From Bacteroidetes bacterium UBA1941 (GTDB lineage: Bacteria > Bacteroidota > Bacteroidia > Chitinophagales > LD1), in contig DDEZ01000011.1 in NCBI GenBank assembly GCA_002336805.1, positions 62,001-126,000 on the forward strand: DNA of 64,000 nucleotides, in the 5' to 3' direction. Shown one piece after another: positions 14,651-24,338 of this stretch; positions within the stretch are counted from its first letter, which is position 1, and each line of letters starts with the position of its first letter. The notes under the pieces were generated by a model that searched no databases, was not told where the DNA came from, and worked only from the letters and a program-made list of their open reading frames with translations. Made by a program: the position numbers and the translations under genes.

Positions 14651-16414
14651 TCAATCCTTATTGACTACAGCTATACCCAGTTCTACGAGCTGCTTAGGAT
14701 CTACCACAGCAGGTGCATCCATCATCAGGTCTTTGCCATTAGATGCCTTAGGGAATGCCATGGAGTCACGGATCGTCTCGCCACCTGTCATGAGCATGAC
14801 CCACCTGTCCAGGCCAAAGGCGCAGCCGCCATGCGGTGGAGCACCGTACTTGAATGCATTCAGCATAAAGCCGAACTTATGGTCTATCTCTTCCTCTGTC
14901 AGTCCCAGCTTGGCGAATACGCGGTTCTGCAGGTCGCGCTGATGGATCCGGATAGAGCCGGACAGGATCTCACTGCCATTCATCACCATATCGTAGGTCT
15001 GTGCGCGTACACGCAGTGGGTCACTGTCAAAGTACTGCAGGTCCTCAGGATGTGGCGAGCAGAATGGATGGTGCACGAAGTTGATCTCACCACTCTCTTC
15101 ATCTTTCTCAAACAGCGGGAAGTCTACTACCCAGAATACGCTCCATGAGCCCGGCGCGATCCAGTTCTGGCGCTTAGCCAGCTCGAGGCGCAGGTCTCCG
15201 AGAGATTTGCGTACCTTAGATACTTTCTCGGCAGCTATCAGGATCATGTCGCCCCGCTCAGCACCGCAGGCTTTGCCTATCTCGCGCAGCTGCTCCTCTG
15301 TGTAGAATTTATCTACCGATGATTTCACCGTACCGTCTGCATTAAATCGGATATTGACCAGGCCACTCAGCCCGCGGTGTGTGGCTTTCACAAAGTCTGT
15401 CAGTTCGTCCAGTTGCTTGCGTGTATATGCCGCGCAGCCCTTGGCATTCAGCGCGGCTACAAGGCCGCCCGATGCGAGGGTATTATTGAATACCGGAAAC
15501 TCAGACTGCGGCAGGCTGTCATTCAGCTCTATGATCTTGCAGTCAAAGCGCAGGTCCGGCTTGTCAGAGCCATAGAGCCTCATGGCATCTGCAAAGGTGA
15601 GGCGCAGGAAGTCCGGCAGCTCTACCCCATTGGTCTTGCGGAAGACATGCTTCACCATGCCTTCAAAGTTTTCGAAGATATCATTCTGCTCTACGAAGCT
15701 CATCTCACAGTCCAGCTGGGTAAACTCCGGCTGGCGGTCACCACGGAAGTCCTCGTCACGGTAGCACTTTACTACCTGGTAGTAGCGGTCCATGCCGGCC
15801 ACCATCAGGAGCTGCTTGAGGATCTGCGGTGACTGTGGCAGCGCATAGAAGGAGCCATTGTGCAGGCGGGATGGCACGAGGAAGTCGCGCGCTCCCTCCG
15901 GCGTAGACTTGATCAGGTTTGGTGTTTCTATCTCTATGAAGCCCTTATTGTCCAGGTACTCGCGCATGGCACGGATCATGGTAGCACGGGTCACCAGCAC
16001 ATCTTTCAGCAGCGGGCGGCGTATATCCAGGTAGCGGTACTTCATACGCAGCTCTTCACCGCCGTCGCTTTCATTTTCTATGGTGAAAGGCGGCGTCTCT
16101 GATTCATTCAGTATTGTGAGTGTATCAGCATAGATCTCTATCTCGCCAGTAGCGATATTGGTATTCTTTGAGGTGCGCTCTACTACCTTGCCAGTGACCT
16201 GTATCACAAACTCACGGCCCAGCTTGCGCGCCAGGTCACAGAGTGCAGCATTGCTATCAGCATTGAGGGACAACTGAGTGATACCATAGCGGTCACGCAG
16301 GTCTATGAATACGAGGTGGCCGATGTCACGCACTCTCTGTACCCATCCTGCCAGGGTCACTGTCTCATTCACATTGCTGAGGCGTAGCTCTCCGCAAGTC
16401 TTTGTCCTGTACAT
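14651..16414 (-). CDS. aspS: Aspartate--tRNA ligase
   Basis: A 587-residue protein, the usual length for bacterial AspRS. The N-terminal OB-fold anticodon-binding domain covers about 1-110 (VTLAGWVQRVRDIGHLVFIDLRDR, in pieces). The class II catalytic core has motif 2 with FYALPQSPQILKQ and YRDEDFRGDRQPEFTQLD, a bacterial GAD insertion around 290-420, and motif 3 in GCAFGLDRWVMLM near the end. It charges tRNA-Asp with aspartate. It is transcribed alone. The start ATG at 16414 matches the family's MYRTKTCGEL opening. Confidence 0.97.
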   Translation of the reverse strand: MYRTKTCGELRLSNVNETVTLAGWVQRVRDIGHLVFIDLRDRYGITQLSLNADSNAALCDLARKLGREFVIQVTGKVVERTSKNTNIATGEIEIYADTLTILNESETPPFTIENESDGGEELRMKYRYLDIRRPLLKDVLVTRATMIRAMREYLDNKGFIEIETPNLIKSTPEGARDFLVPSRLHNGSFYALPQSPQILKQLLMVAGMDRYYQVVKCYRDEDFRGDRQPEFTQLDCEMSFVEQNDIFENFEGMVKHVFRKTNGVELPDFLRLTFADAMRLYGSDKPDLRFDCKIIELNDSLPQSEFPVFNNTLASGGLVAALNAKGCAAYTRKQLDELTDFVKATHRGLSGLVNIRFNADGTVKSSVDKFYTEEQLREIGKACGAERGDMILIAAEKVSKVRKSLGDLRLELAKRQNWIAPGSWSVFWVVDFPLFEKDEESGEINFVHHPFCSPHPEDLQYFDSDPLRVRAQTYDMVMNGSEILSGSIRIHQRDLQNRVFAKLGLTEEEIDHKFGFMLNAFKYGAPPHGGCAFGLDRWVMLMTGGETIRDSMAFPKASNGKDLMMDAPAVVDPKQLVELGIAVVNKD

Positions 16415-16518
16415 AGTATTTTATCCGTTTAGAGTGGGCGAAAGTAACTGAAAATAAGGTAATGTGCCAATGAGATATCTCTCATAGGTATAGCAGGCCA
16501 GAGGCACCTGGATGCACA

Positions 16519-17421
16519 CTATGCATCTCCCTCGCTGCGGCCTTTAAACTTGCGCACGATCCATGCACCGGCAGCACCGATACCTACTATGAGTGGCTTA
16601 AGGAATTTCAGCAGCAGGATGCCGACCTTGGCCAGCAGGCCTGTCTTGGCTAGTATACCACCGGCTATGAGGCCCGCTATACCATAGGCAGCTACCTTGT
16701 CTATACTGCTATTAAACTCTTCATAGGTATTACCTTTGGTAAAGTTGGTCGCCTTGAGCAGTGTGGCATTGTTGGCCTTTATCTCATTGAGCTGGTCTAT
16801 GTCTCCTATGGCATTGAGCACGAGTACACCTTTGCGTCCCAGTATCCTGATGTTATAGTTCAGCGTCTCTACGCTGTCACTGAGGGCCTTTAGCTTCTTG
16901 GCCCAGTAGAGCTTGTGAGTAGCGGCATCATAGGATGGCTGCTCTGCCCAGCCGGTCAGCTCTATGGCCCTGCCGCCCTGCTTGATGCGCTCCGGGTTGG
17001 CCTCTTTGATCTGCTCCTGCATCTGCTTCAGCAGCTCGTCATACTTGATGTCCTTGGCATCATCATCCTTCACGTGGCCATCCTCCTCGTAGGTCATATC
17101 TACTACCCAGCAGCCCGGCAGGTATGGGCTATTATCCTCCGGTATCAGCATACCCAGCGACTCCTGTGAGGGATTGCCCCAAAGGTCATGCAGTACAAAT
17201 TCTGCTTGCTTCCCATCCAGGTATTTGAAGCCCTTGGGTATCTCCAGAGATGCCACTGATCCGATAGCTACGGTGCCTGATGTCTGGTAGTGCAGCGTAT
17301 CTATCTGCGCCATCAGGTCTTTCATGTTCACAGTGGTATCATCTACGGCTGGCTTAGGGTCTTTGGCAGCTATGGCAGATAGGGATAGTGAGAGCAAACA
17401 GATCGCGAGGAGCGTCTTCAT
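16519..17421 (-). CDS. DUF2167 family membrane protein
   Basis: A 300-residue protein with a cleavable signal peptide (ending SAIAAKD), a periplasmic domain, and a C-terminal pair of hydrophobic segments (about 245-285) before a basic tail FKGRSEG. Family hallmarks seen are IPKGFKYLDGKQAEFVLHDL, WGNP, LGMLIP, and the YEEDGHVKDDDAKDIKYDEL block (in pieces). These match DUF2167, a conserved membrane-anchored family of unknown role. It is a single gene, divergent from the cupin gene at 17535. Confidence 0.85.
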   Translation of the reverse strand: MKTLLAICLLSLSLSAIAAKDPKPAVDDTTVNMKDLMAQIDTLHYQTSGTVAIGSVASLEIPKGFKYLDGKQAEFVLHDLWGNPSQESLGMLIPEDNSPYLPGCWVVDMTYEEDGHVKDDDAKDIKYDELLKQMQEQIKEANPERIKQGGRAIELTGWAEQPSYDAATHKLYWAKKLKALSDSVETLNYNIRILGRKGVLVLNAIGDIDQLNEIKANNATLLKATNFTKGNTYEEFNSSIDKVAAYGIAGLIAGGILAKTGLLAKVGILLLKFLKPLIVGIGAAGAWIVRKFKGRSEGDA

Positions 17422-17534
17422 GGGAAATGGGGTTTTAGTTGTGAGCCAGCAAAATAGTAAAATTCACAAAAAGGTAATATATCAATAGGGTAGCATCTGA
17501 TATCTTGGCTATATTAGACAGATAAAGACACACC

Positions 17535-18203
17535 ATGAGCCACACTGCCAGCCAGCCTATAGACTACCTCTCTCCGGATATACCACCCTCACTGCCATGG
17601 GTCACTGCGCCGCTGGTGCGTGCCACCAATGAGACACTACGCGGCTATGGTGCGCTGGTATCAGACTATGAGGGATACCCTATCGAGATCGTACGGTGGC
17701 CTAAGCCTGATGGACGCCCTGTAGATGCTGGTACCGGCGATCAGGCTGGTACTAAGAAAGGCATCTTTGAGTTCTGGCGCGAGGGAGACTACTTCTATGG
17801 CCGCAACAATGCGGTGAAGGACGAGTACCTGCTCGGCTGGGCGGTGAACCCCGGTGAGGCCAGCCGCACCATCGTACGCGAGCGCCCTGCACAGCGCATC
17901 CTGCTCTGGCATGCCAACTACCACCCTGACGGCGGCCAGCTATTCTATCCGCTGGATGGCACTCCCTTCGTGACGCCGCTGGCGCTGCCGGGAGATGATG
18001 TGACACCGGACCGTTTTGTCAACTTCTACTTTGACGGGTCTATGGGGCTGTACATCCATCCGGGTGTGTGGCATGAGGGAATCTTTCCGCTTGACTCTAC
18101 AGCCCGCTTCTTCGATGCGCAGGGGAGCGTTCACGCTCGGGTGAGTGTCAATTTCCCGCAGGAGTTTGGGGTCTTTCTGGAGACGGAGTTGAGAGAGCCT
18201 TAA
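17535..18203 (+). CDS. Ureidoglycolate lyase-like cupin protein
   Basis: A 222-residue soluble protein with a beta-rich cupin layout. The segment GGQLFYPLDGTPFVTPLAL, then FVNFYFDGSMGLYIHPGVWHE, resembles AllA, whose core reads QAFIP...PFVVVVA...GVNYHxxVWHHP. The histidines in the HPGVWHE stretch are the likely substrate or metal ligands. AllA-type enzymes split ureidoglycolate to glyoxylate and urea, but no purine-degradation genes are near, so the substrate is uncertain. Its stop overlaps the stop of the convergent hydrolase gene by 4 bases. Confidence 0.6.
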   Translation: MSHTASQPIDYLSPDIPPSLPWVTAPLVRATNETLRGYGALVSDYEGYPIEIVRWPKPDGRPVDAGTGDQAGTKKGIFEFWREGDYFYGRNNAVKDEYLLGWAVNPGEASRTIVRERPAQRILLWHANYHPDGGQLFYPLDGTPFVTPLALPGDDVTPDRFVNFYFDGSMGLYIHPGVWHEGIFPLDSTARFFDAQGSVHARVSVNFPQEFGVFLETELREP

Positions 18204-19045
18204 TTGTTTTTCGACTGGGAGAGGAGTATCGGTAAAATGGAATCTTTATGATTCCATGGGATGAAATGCCCTCCGGTTTCAAATTGTTTTACGGATATAA
18301 TGGCATGGGGCATAGCGTTTTTCAGATATTGAACATTTGATATGTCTACGATCTGATCGTCTATGGCGTGGAGTAAATAGACGCGGCAATGTATGCGGTC
18401 GAGATGATCGGGATAGTGGTACATTTCTGTTTTGTACCACCACTCCTCCTCAGTGCTGGGCCGCAGGGCACCCGGCATGGGGTAGCGGGTGAGGGGGCCT
18501 GTGAAGAAGCCGCGCCACTTTTCTGCGGGTTCGGTCAGGGTATCCATGGCACCGGCTATGAGCACCAGGCCATCTATACTATCCGGCAGCTGCGCTGCTG
18601 CCAGTGCTACGAGTGTACCACCGAGTGAATGTCCCACCAGATATACCGGCCTGCCATGACGGATGCTGTCTATAAGGGTAGCCACGATCTGAGCCTGCTC
18701 CGGCAGATGCACGCCCTCGCCAAAATCACTGTAGCCAAAGCCCGGCCTGTCTATCGAGATCATATGATAGCGCGACTGCAATACTGTATCCATCAGATAG
18801 TCGCGAAAGGCATACCAGGAGCCCGGGCTGCCGTGGATGAAGACCATAGTGGGCAGCGTGTCACTACCGATAGATACATAGTGCAGGTGATGGCCATGTA
18901 TCAGGGCAGTATGCGGCTGCAGTGAGAAGCCCTTGTTTTTAAACTCGGCGATGGCATCTTTATCACTCACGCGCATATTCAGCAGCAGGTATGGCAAGGG
19001 TAGTGCCGCCAGTATGATGAGCAGGATGATATAACGCTTTTTCAC
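18200..19045 (-). CDS. Alpha/beta hydrolase, membrane-anchored
   Basis: A 281-residue protein with an N-terminal anchor (about residues 4-22) and an alpha/beta hydrolase domain. The oxyanion segment is FIHGSPGSWYAF, the nucleophile elbow is GHSLGG, and the Asp and His of the triad are likely in HAIDDQIVD and near TGGHFIPW. The substrate is unknown. It follows the SRPBCC gene by 12 bases on the same strand, so the two are an operon. It ends in a 4-base stop overlap with the cupin gene. Confidence 0.85.
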   Translation of the reverse strand: MKKRYIILLIILAALPLPYLLLNMRVSDKDAIAEFKNKGFSLQPHTALIHGHHLHYVSIGSDTLPTMVFIHGSPGSWYAFRDYLMDTVLQSRYHMISIDRPGFGYSDFGEGVHLPEQAQIVATLIDSIRHGRPVYLVGHSLGGTLVALAAAQLPDSIDGLVLIAGAMDTLTEPAEKWRGFFTGPLTRYPMPGALRPSTEEEWWYKTEMYHYPDHLDRIHCRVYLLHAIDDQIVDISNVQYLKNAMPHAIISVKQFETGGHFIPWNHKDSILPILLSQSKNN

Positions 19046-19057
19046 CTGAGCAAGATA

Positions 19058-19516
19058 CTACTTAAATGCCTTTGCCAACTGACGATGACGGTGGCGGAAG
19101 ATGGCTGTGTAAATGGGTAAAAATAGATAGCCAATCAGCGGTAGCCGTGGAGAGAAATGAACTTCGTCTCTGACTATCACGCCGCCATCTGCATCTGTGA
19201 GCGAGCGGGCATGTCTCCAATATCGGTGTGCGAGCGTGGTGGAGTTTTCGTAGAAGGCTTTACCATCTTCTATTTTATCAAAAGCCAATGAATGCAAGTC
19301 TATAGGTAGGAATCCAAAGAGCAATATCACACTGCGAAACAGGACCGTACCCATCGGTACCGTCTGCCCCGCGAGGCTGGCCCGATCTGCGGGATAGGTC
19401 ATGCGGACAAAGGGTAGCAGTTCGTCGTCCACGTGCTGCATCTGAGTGACGTGCTGCCATATGGTGGCACGGTCAGCGGGGATGAGGCTTTGTACGATGT
19501 AAGTGAAGTCGGACAT
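19058..19516 (-). CDS. SRPBCC (START-like) fold protein
   Basis: About 152 residues from ATG 19516 (an upstream start at 19579 adds residues that do not fit). The pattern FTYIVQSLIPADRATIWQHV, a central beta-rich part with LFRSVILLFGFLPID, and a closing amphipathic helix match polyketide-cyclase/START-like ligand-binding folds. These bind hydrophobic ligands; no ligand is apparent here. It is the first gene of a pair with the downstream hydrolase and lies divergent from the membrane protein at 19586. Confidence 0.65.
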   Translation of the reverse strand: MSDFTYIVQSLIPADRATIWQHVTQMQHVDDELLPFVRMTYPADRASLAGQTVPMGTVLFRSVILLFGFLPIDLHSLAFDKIEDGKAFYENSTTLAHRYWRHARSLTDADGGVIVRDEVHFSPRLPLIGYLFLPIYTAIFRHRHRQLAKAFK

Positions 19517-19585
19517 ACTACTAAAGTCGGCGATACGTTTCAAAGGGCAAAATGCTTTCTTTGATGTACCTAAAATCAATGTCTG

Positions 19586-20140
19586 ATGGAGAAGCTGATC
19601 CGATATGCAAAGGTACTGGCGCTGCTGTCCTTTTTGATAGGGACCAGCCTGTTCGTAGTTTACTTTCTGACCGGTGAGGGTACTGAGACTTTGCTCCCGT
19701 CTTTCTATTTCACTTATGGTGCAGCACTGCTGAACCTGCTCATGGCACTTGCGTTGTTGTCAGCGCTGGTATGGAACCGCTCTGCCTGGCGCAAGGTGCT
19801 GAAAGCGATCGGCCTTATGAGCATGAATGTGCCAGTACTGATCCTCTACATAAGCATTATCTTTCGCCTGATGGATACGGAGCGACTCACACTGGTCAAT
19901 GACAGGCAGGAGATAATGACGGATGTAAAAATATATGGCTGTGAAAATCACCAGATCAGCCGGATAGAGCCCGGAGAATCTAAAACTATATGGGTCGGCA
20001 TCAAGGGGGAATGTAGTATAGACCTATCCTACACCATCCATGGTGCAAAGGTGGATGAAGTAGTAGATGGCTACCTGTGCAGTGGCCAGGGGAAGAGGAT
20101 GATCTACCATGTAGATGGTAAAGTGCGGCCACCGTTGTAG
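19586..20140 (+). CDS. Hypothetical membrane protein
   Basis: A 184-residue protein with three hydrophobic helices (about 10-32, 43-64, 73-95) followed by an extracytoplasmic or cytoplasmic beta-rich domain of about 85 residues ending VRPPL. The soluble part has a pair of cysteines (CENHQ and GECSID) that could form a disulfide. No family is recognised. It is single and divergent from the SRPBCC-hydrolase operon. Confidence 0.65.
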   Translation: MEKLIRYAKVLALLSFLIGTSLFVVYFLTGEGTETLLPSFYFTYGAALLNLLMALALLSALVWNRSAWRKVLKAIGLMSMNVPVLILYISIIFRLMDTERLTLVNDRQEIMTDVKIYGCENHQISRIEPGESKTIWVGIKGECSIDLSYTIHGAKVDEVVDGYLCSGQGKRMIYHVDGKVRPPL

Positions 20141-20176
20141 TAGGTATCACATCGATTGGTGCCTTGACAGTGCCGG

Positions 20177-20222
20177 CTCAAATCCCCCGGCCTGCGGCCA
20201 CCCCCTTTATAAAGGGGGACTT
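20177..20222. repeat. Intergenic inverted repeat with CCCCCTTTATAAAGGGGG core
   Basis: CCCCCTTTATAAAGGGGG is a near-perfect palindrome next to CCGGCCTGCGGCC. It belongs to the class of short intergenic repeats common in Bacteroidota and lies between two gene ends. Confidence 0.5.
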
Positions 20223-20295
20223 TCAGCCATTGGGTTTTTTTATGGCAAAATGGAGCTACGATGCTTTGAGGATTTTCAGAATGATTGGGGGCCAG

Positions 20296-20326
20296 CAAAA
20301 AAAGCCCGCTAATATTAGCGGGCTTT
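20296..20326 (-). terminator. Terminator of lon
   Basis: AAGCCCGCTAATATTAGCGG is the left part of a perfect palindrome (20301-20326). On the minus strand a T run follows it. It ends 4 bases from the lon stop codon. Confidence 0.85.
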
Positions 20327-20329
20327 GTA

Positions 20330-22822
20330 TTAGTTCATATTGACTTTTGCAGTTGCCTTATCGTCTGGCGCTTTAGCCAGCGCTTCGAGGTCTATCCCGT
20401 TTTTCACACGAGTGGGCATGAGGGCATTCTCCAGCACTTCATCCATCGTTTTTACGAAGTGGAATTTGAGGCCCTTGATGTAGGACTTCTCTATTTCGTC
20501 TACATGCTTGCGGTTGTTTTCGCCGATGATGATGTCTTTGATACCGGCACGTTTGGCGGCAAGGATCTTTTCTTTGATACCACCTACCGGCATTACTTTG
20601 CCACGCAGCGTGATCTCACCGGTCATGGCCAGGAATGGCTTGACACGCCTCTGTGTGAAGAGCGACGCGAGTGCGCTGAGTATGGTGATACCTGCGCTAG
20701 GGCCATCCTTTGGCACGGCACCCTCGGGGAAGTGCAGGTGTACATTGACCCGGCTAAACAGATCTGAATTGATGCCGTACTTCTGCGCATTAGCTTTCAG
20801 AAAGGTCATGGCTGTGGTAGCAGATTCCTTCATCACCTCGCCCAGATTGCCGGTGAGGGTGAGGCCACCGGAGCCTTTGCTCATAGTAGCCTCTATAAAG
20901 AGGATGTCGCCACCTACCGGTGTCCAGGCCAGGCCTACGGCTACACCCGGTATATTTTCCTCGGTATAGATGCTCTTGTCAAACTTCTCTGGTCCGAGTA
21001 TTTCTTTGACTTCTTCTATTGAGATATTGCGGTCATATGCATCTTCTATCGCGATGTGCTTGGCTATGCGGCGCATGACAGCGGCTATGACGCGGTCCAG
21101 CTCGCGCACGCCGCTCTCTTTCGTGTATTCCTCTATGATCATTTCGAGCACCTTGTCAGAGAGGGTCACGTCTTTCGCTTTCAGGCCGTGATTGGCCAGC
21201 TGGCGAGGTACGAGGTGCTTCTTGGCTATCTGTACTTTCTCCTCTATAGAGTAGCCCTCCAGCGGGATGATCTCCATACGGTCACGGAGCGCAGGCTGGA
21301 TGGTATTCAGTGAATTTGCAGTAGCGATGAAAAGAACTTTGGACAGGTCATACTCCAGCTCCAGATAGTTGTCATAGAAAGAGGAGTTTTGCTCTGGATC
21401 GAGCACCTCCAGCAGGGCAGAGGATGGGTCGCCTTTATAATCTGCACCTATCTTGTCTATCTCATCGAGGATGGTCACAGGATTGCTGGAGCCGGCCTTC
21501 TTGAGCGACTGCACCACGCGGCCCGGCATCGCGCCGATGTAGGTCTTGCGGTGGCCGCGGATCTCGGCCTCATCGTGCAGGCCGCCCAGGCTGATACGCA
21601 CGTATTTCCTGTTCAGCGCCTTGGCTATAGACTGGCCGAGAGAGGTCTTGCCCACGCCCGGAGGGCCTACCAGACAGAGGATCGGCGACTTCATATCGCC
21701 TTTCAGTTTCAGCACGGCCAGGTACTCTATGATGCGGTCTTTGACTTTGTCTATACCATAGTGGTCCTTGTCCAGTATCTGGCGAGCCTTCTTCAGGTCA
21801 AAGCTATCAGTAGTGTAGATGCCCCATGGCAGGTCCAGCAGCAGCTCTACATAGTTCATCACTACAGAGTACTCAGCTGCGGCAGGATTCATACGCTGGA
21901 GTTTCTCCAGCTCTTTATCCGTAGCGACTTTCACAGTGTCTGGCAGTTTGAGCTTGGCAGCCTTGTCGCGCAGGCGCTGGATGTCTTTGTCAGGTGAGTT
22001 CATACCCAGCTCCTCCTGTATGGTGCGGAGTTGCTGATTGAGAAAGTACTCGCGCTGCTGCTTGTCTATATCTGCGCGCACCTTGGTCTGGATCTGGTTT
22101 TTCATCTCCAGCAGCTGCAGCTCGGTATTGAGATGCTTCAGCAGGGTGCGGATGCGCTCCTTCATATCTGCTATCTCCAGCAGCGCTTGCTTCTGCGCTG
22201 TATCGATATTCAGGTTAGAAGAGATGAAGTGTGTGAGCGTGATGGGATTGCTGATATTCTTCAGCATGATGCCGGCCTCAGACGGTATCTGTGGATTGAG
22301 CTTCACGATGTTTGAGGCAAGGTCCTTGATGGTAGATATCTCTGCGTCAAACTCTTTATCATTTGGCGGCGTCACATCGCGCAGCACTTCTATCCGCACC
22401 TTCATATAGGGCTCCGTCACGGTCAGTTCCTTTACTGCAAAGCGGTTGCGGCCCTGGATGATAGCAGTATTGGAGCCATCAGGCATCTTGATCATGCGCA
22501 GGATCTGGGCTACGGTACCTACCTTGTAGACATCATCGTACTCCGGCTCCTCTACATTTGGGTCAATCTGTCCGACCACGCCGATCAGCTTGTCTTTTTT
22601 GTATGCCTCTTTGACAGCCAGGATAGATTTGTCACGGCTGATAGTGATAGGCAGCACCACGCCCGGGAAAAGGATGGTATTGCGCAGGGGCAGGAGGGGC
22701 AGCTCGTCAGGTATCTCGCCGCCTTTGGCCTGCGGGTCCTCGTCATCGGGGAGTATAGGGAGAAACTCTACATCATCCTCACCGAGAGGACCTGAGAGAT
22801 ATTTGTCATGATATTTTGTCAT
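20330..22822 (-). CDS. lon: ATP-dependent Lon protease
   Basis: From ATG 22822 the protein has 830 residues, the usual LonA length; the TTG at 22843 is a less likely start. The N-terminal LON substrate-binding domain starts with LPLLPLRNTILFPGVVLP. The AAA+ module has Walker A GPPGVGKTS and Walker B VTILDEIDKIG. The C-terminal serine protease domain has the catalytic Ser in PKDGPSAG and the Lys about 43 residues later in the GGIKEKILAAKRAG region. Lon degrades misfolded and regulatory proteins in the cytoplasm. Single gene, with a clear terminator. Confidence 0.97.
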   Translation of the reverse strand: MTKYHDKYLSGPLGEDDVEFLPILPDDEDPQAKGGEIPDELPLLPLRNTILFPGVVLPITISRDKSILAVKEAYKKDKLIGVVGQIDPNVEEPEYDDVYKVGTVAQILRMIKMPDGSNTAIIQGRNRFAVKELTVTEPYMKVRIEVLRDVTPPNDKEFDAEISTIKDLASNIVKLNPQIPSEAGIMLKNISNPITLTHFISSNLNIDTAQKQALLEIADMKERIRTLLKHLNTELQLLEMKNQIQTKVRADIDKQQREYFLNQQLRTIQEELGMNSPDKDIQRLRDKAAKLKLPDTVKVATDKELEKLQRMNPAAAEYSVVMNYVELLLDLPWGIYTTDSFDLKKARQILDKDHYGIDKVKDRIIEYLAVLKLKGDMKSPILCLVGPPGVGKTSLGQSIAKALNRKYVRISLGGLHDEAEIRGHRKTYIGAMPGRVVQSLKKAGSSNPVTILDEIDKIGADYKGDPSSALLEVLDPEQNSSFYDNYLELEYDLSKVLFIATANSLNTIQPALRDRMEIIPLEGYSIEEKVQIAKKHLVPRQLANHGLKAKDVTLSDKVLEMIIEEYTKESGVRELDRVIAAVMRRIAKHIAIEDAYDRNISIEEVKEILGPEKFDKSIYTEENIPGVAVGLAWTPVGGDILFIEATMSKGSGGLTLTGNLGEVMKESATTAMTFLKANAQKYGINSDLFSRVNVHLHFPEGAVPKDGPSAGITILSALASLFTQRRVKPFLAMTGEITLRGKVMPVGGIKEKILAAKRAGIKDIIIGENNRKHVDEIEKSYIKGLKFHFVKTMDEVLENALMPTRVKNGIDLEALAKAPDDKATAKVNMN

Positions 22823-23099
22823 ACAATCTGGTTTGAGGTTCAATTTTTTAAGGGATGATCAAAGGGTCAATATCTGTGCCAACACATTCCGGCCCCGGTA
22901 TAATGCCCGGATCAGGCGCTGCAAATTAACTTTTTGTTTGACTACTCTGTCCTATCCGAAAACAGCGTTCGGGCGCGGCCAGTTCGCCGGGCTGACCGCA
23001 AACTAAAGGCAGAACGGCCATTGCACAAGGCCTAACAACAAAAATTTTTACATTTACAGCCATAGCAACACTGCTACAATCCATTCATTGTTTAAGAAT

Positions 23100-24308
23100 A
23101 TGAAAGAGGCATACATATACGACTCGGTACGCACCCCGCGCGGCCGTGGCAAGAAGAACGGCAGCCTGCATGAGGTGAAGCCAATTGACCTGCTGGCTAC
23201 ACTCTTCCGCGCTATGAAGCTGCGCAACAATAACTTTGACACCTCAGAGGTAGACGATGTGGTGCTGGGCTGCGTGACGCCTATAGGCGAGCAGGGAGGC
23301 GATATAGCCAAATTTGCACACGTATATGCCGGCTGGGACCCGATCGTGGCAGGTATGCAGATCAATAGGTTCTGCTCCTCCGGCCTGGAGGCTATCAACC
23401 TGGCTGCTATGAAGGTGCGCTCTGGCTGGGAGCAGCTGGTAGTGGCCGGCGGTATAGAGTCTATGAGCCGCAATGCGATGGGTAGCGACGGCGGTGCCTG
23501 GTACCTGGACCCGATGGTCAATAACCACCTCGGATTTATACCACAAGGAGTGAGTGCAGACCTTATCGCTACGGTAGAGGGCTTCACGCGCGAGACGGTA
23601 GACAACTATGCACTGCGCTCTCACCGGCTGGCGGCTCAGGCACAAAAGAATGGCTATTTCAAAAAGTCTGTGATACCAGTGACCGATCAGAACGGGCTGC
23701 TAATACTGGATCGCGAAGAAACCATCCGCGAGGATGCGAATATGGAGAGCCTGGCCAAGCTGTCACCATCATTTGAGATGATGGGCGAGATGGCGTTTGA
23801 TGCGGTAGCACAATTGAAATATACCTCTGTAGAAAAGATCAACCACGTACATACACCGGGCAACTCATCTGGCATCGTAGATGGCGCAGCCATCACGCTG
23901 GTAGGTAGCAAGGAGATAGGGGATAAGCTGGGCCTGAAGGCACGCGCGCGCATCGTATCTGCAGCGGTGACATCGGCAGAGCCGACCATCATGCTCACCG
24001 GCCCATCCTATGCAGCGGAGAAGGCGCTGAAGCTGGCAGGCATGAATGCGAAAGACATCGATATCTACGAGATGAACGAGGCGTTTGCGTCAGCGGTGCT
24101 GAAGTTTCAACGCAGCCTGGATATAGATGACGAGATACTGAACGTAAATGGCGGCGCTATAGCCATGGGCCACCCGCTGGGTGCCACCGGCTCTATGCTG
24201 CTCGGCACTGTGCTGGACGAGCTGGAGCGCAGGAATAAGAACACCGGCCTCATCACCCTCTGTGTGGGTGGCGGCATGGGTGTGGCTACGATCATAGAGC
24301 GCGTGTAA
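23100..24308 (+). CDS. Acetyl-CoA C-acyltransferase (thiolase)
   Basis: About 402 residues from ATG 23100; the TTG at 23088 is unlikely. The acyl-accepting cysteine lies in NRFCSSGLEAI (Cys92), the second-domain histidine in MGHPLGATG, and the second catalytic cysteine in LCVGGGMG near the C-terminus. This is the complete thiolase active site. Degradative thiolases (FadA type) cleave 3-ketoacyl-CoA in beta-oxidation. No other fatty-acid genes are adjacent, so FadA or an acetyl-CoA acetyltransferase are both possible. It is 30 bases before gmhA on the same strand. Confidence 0.92.
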   Translation: MKEAYIYDSVRTPRGRGKKNGSLHEVKPIDLLATLFRAMKLRNNNFDTSEVDDVVLGCVTPIGEQGGDIAKFAHVYAGWDPIVAGMQINRFCSSGLEAINLAAMKVRSGWEQLVVAGGIESMSRNAMGSDGGAWYLDPMVNNHLGFIPQGVSADLIATVEGFTRETVDNYALRSHRLAAQAQKNGYFKKSVIPVTDQNGLLILDREETIREDANMESLAKLSPSFEMMGEMAFDAVAQLKYTSVEKINHVHTPGNSSGIVDGAAITLVGSKEIGDKLGLKARARIVSAAVTSAEPTIMLTGPSYAAEKALKLAGMNAKDIDIYEMNEAFASAVLKFQRSLDIDDEILNVNGGAIAMGHPLGATGSMLLGTVLDELERRNKNTGLITLCVGGGMGVATIIERV

Positions 24309-24338
24309 GGAAGAACCTCGATAGACGAATAAATAAGA

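Noticed and set aside
20115..20312. Short plus-strand frame before lon
   Set aside because: It spans the intergenic repeat and the terminator, so it is not a plausible gene.
22823..22843. Upstream TTG as the start of lon
   Set aside because: The ATG at 22822 gives the family N-terminus and a normal length; the added residues do not match Lon.
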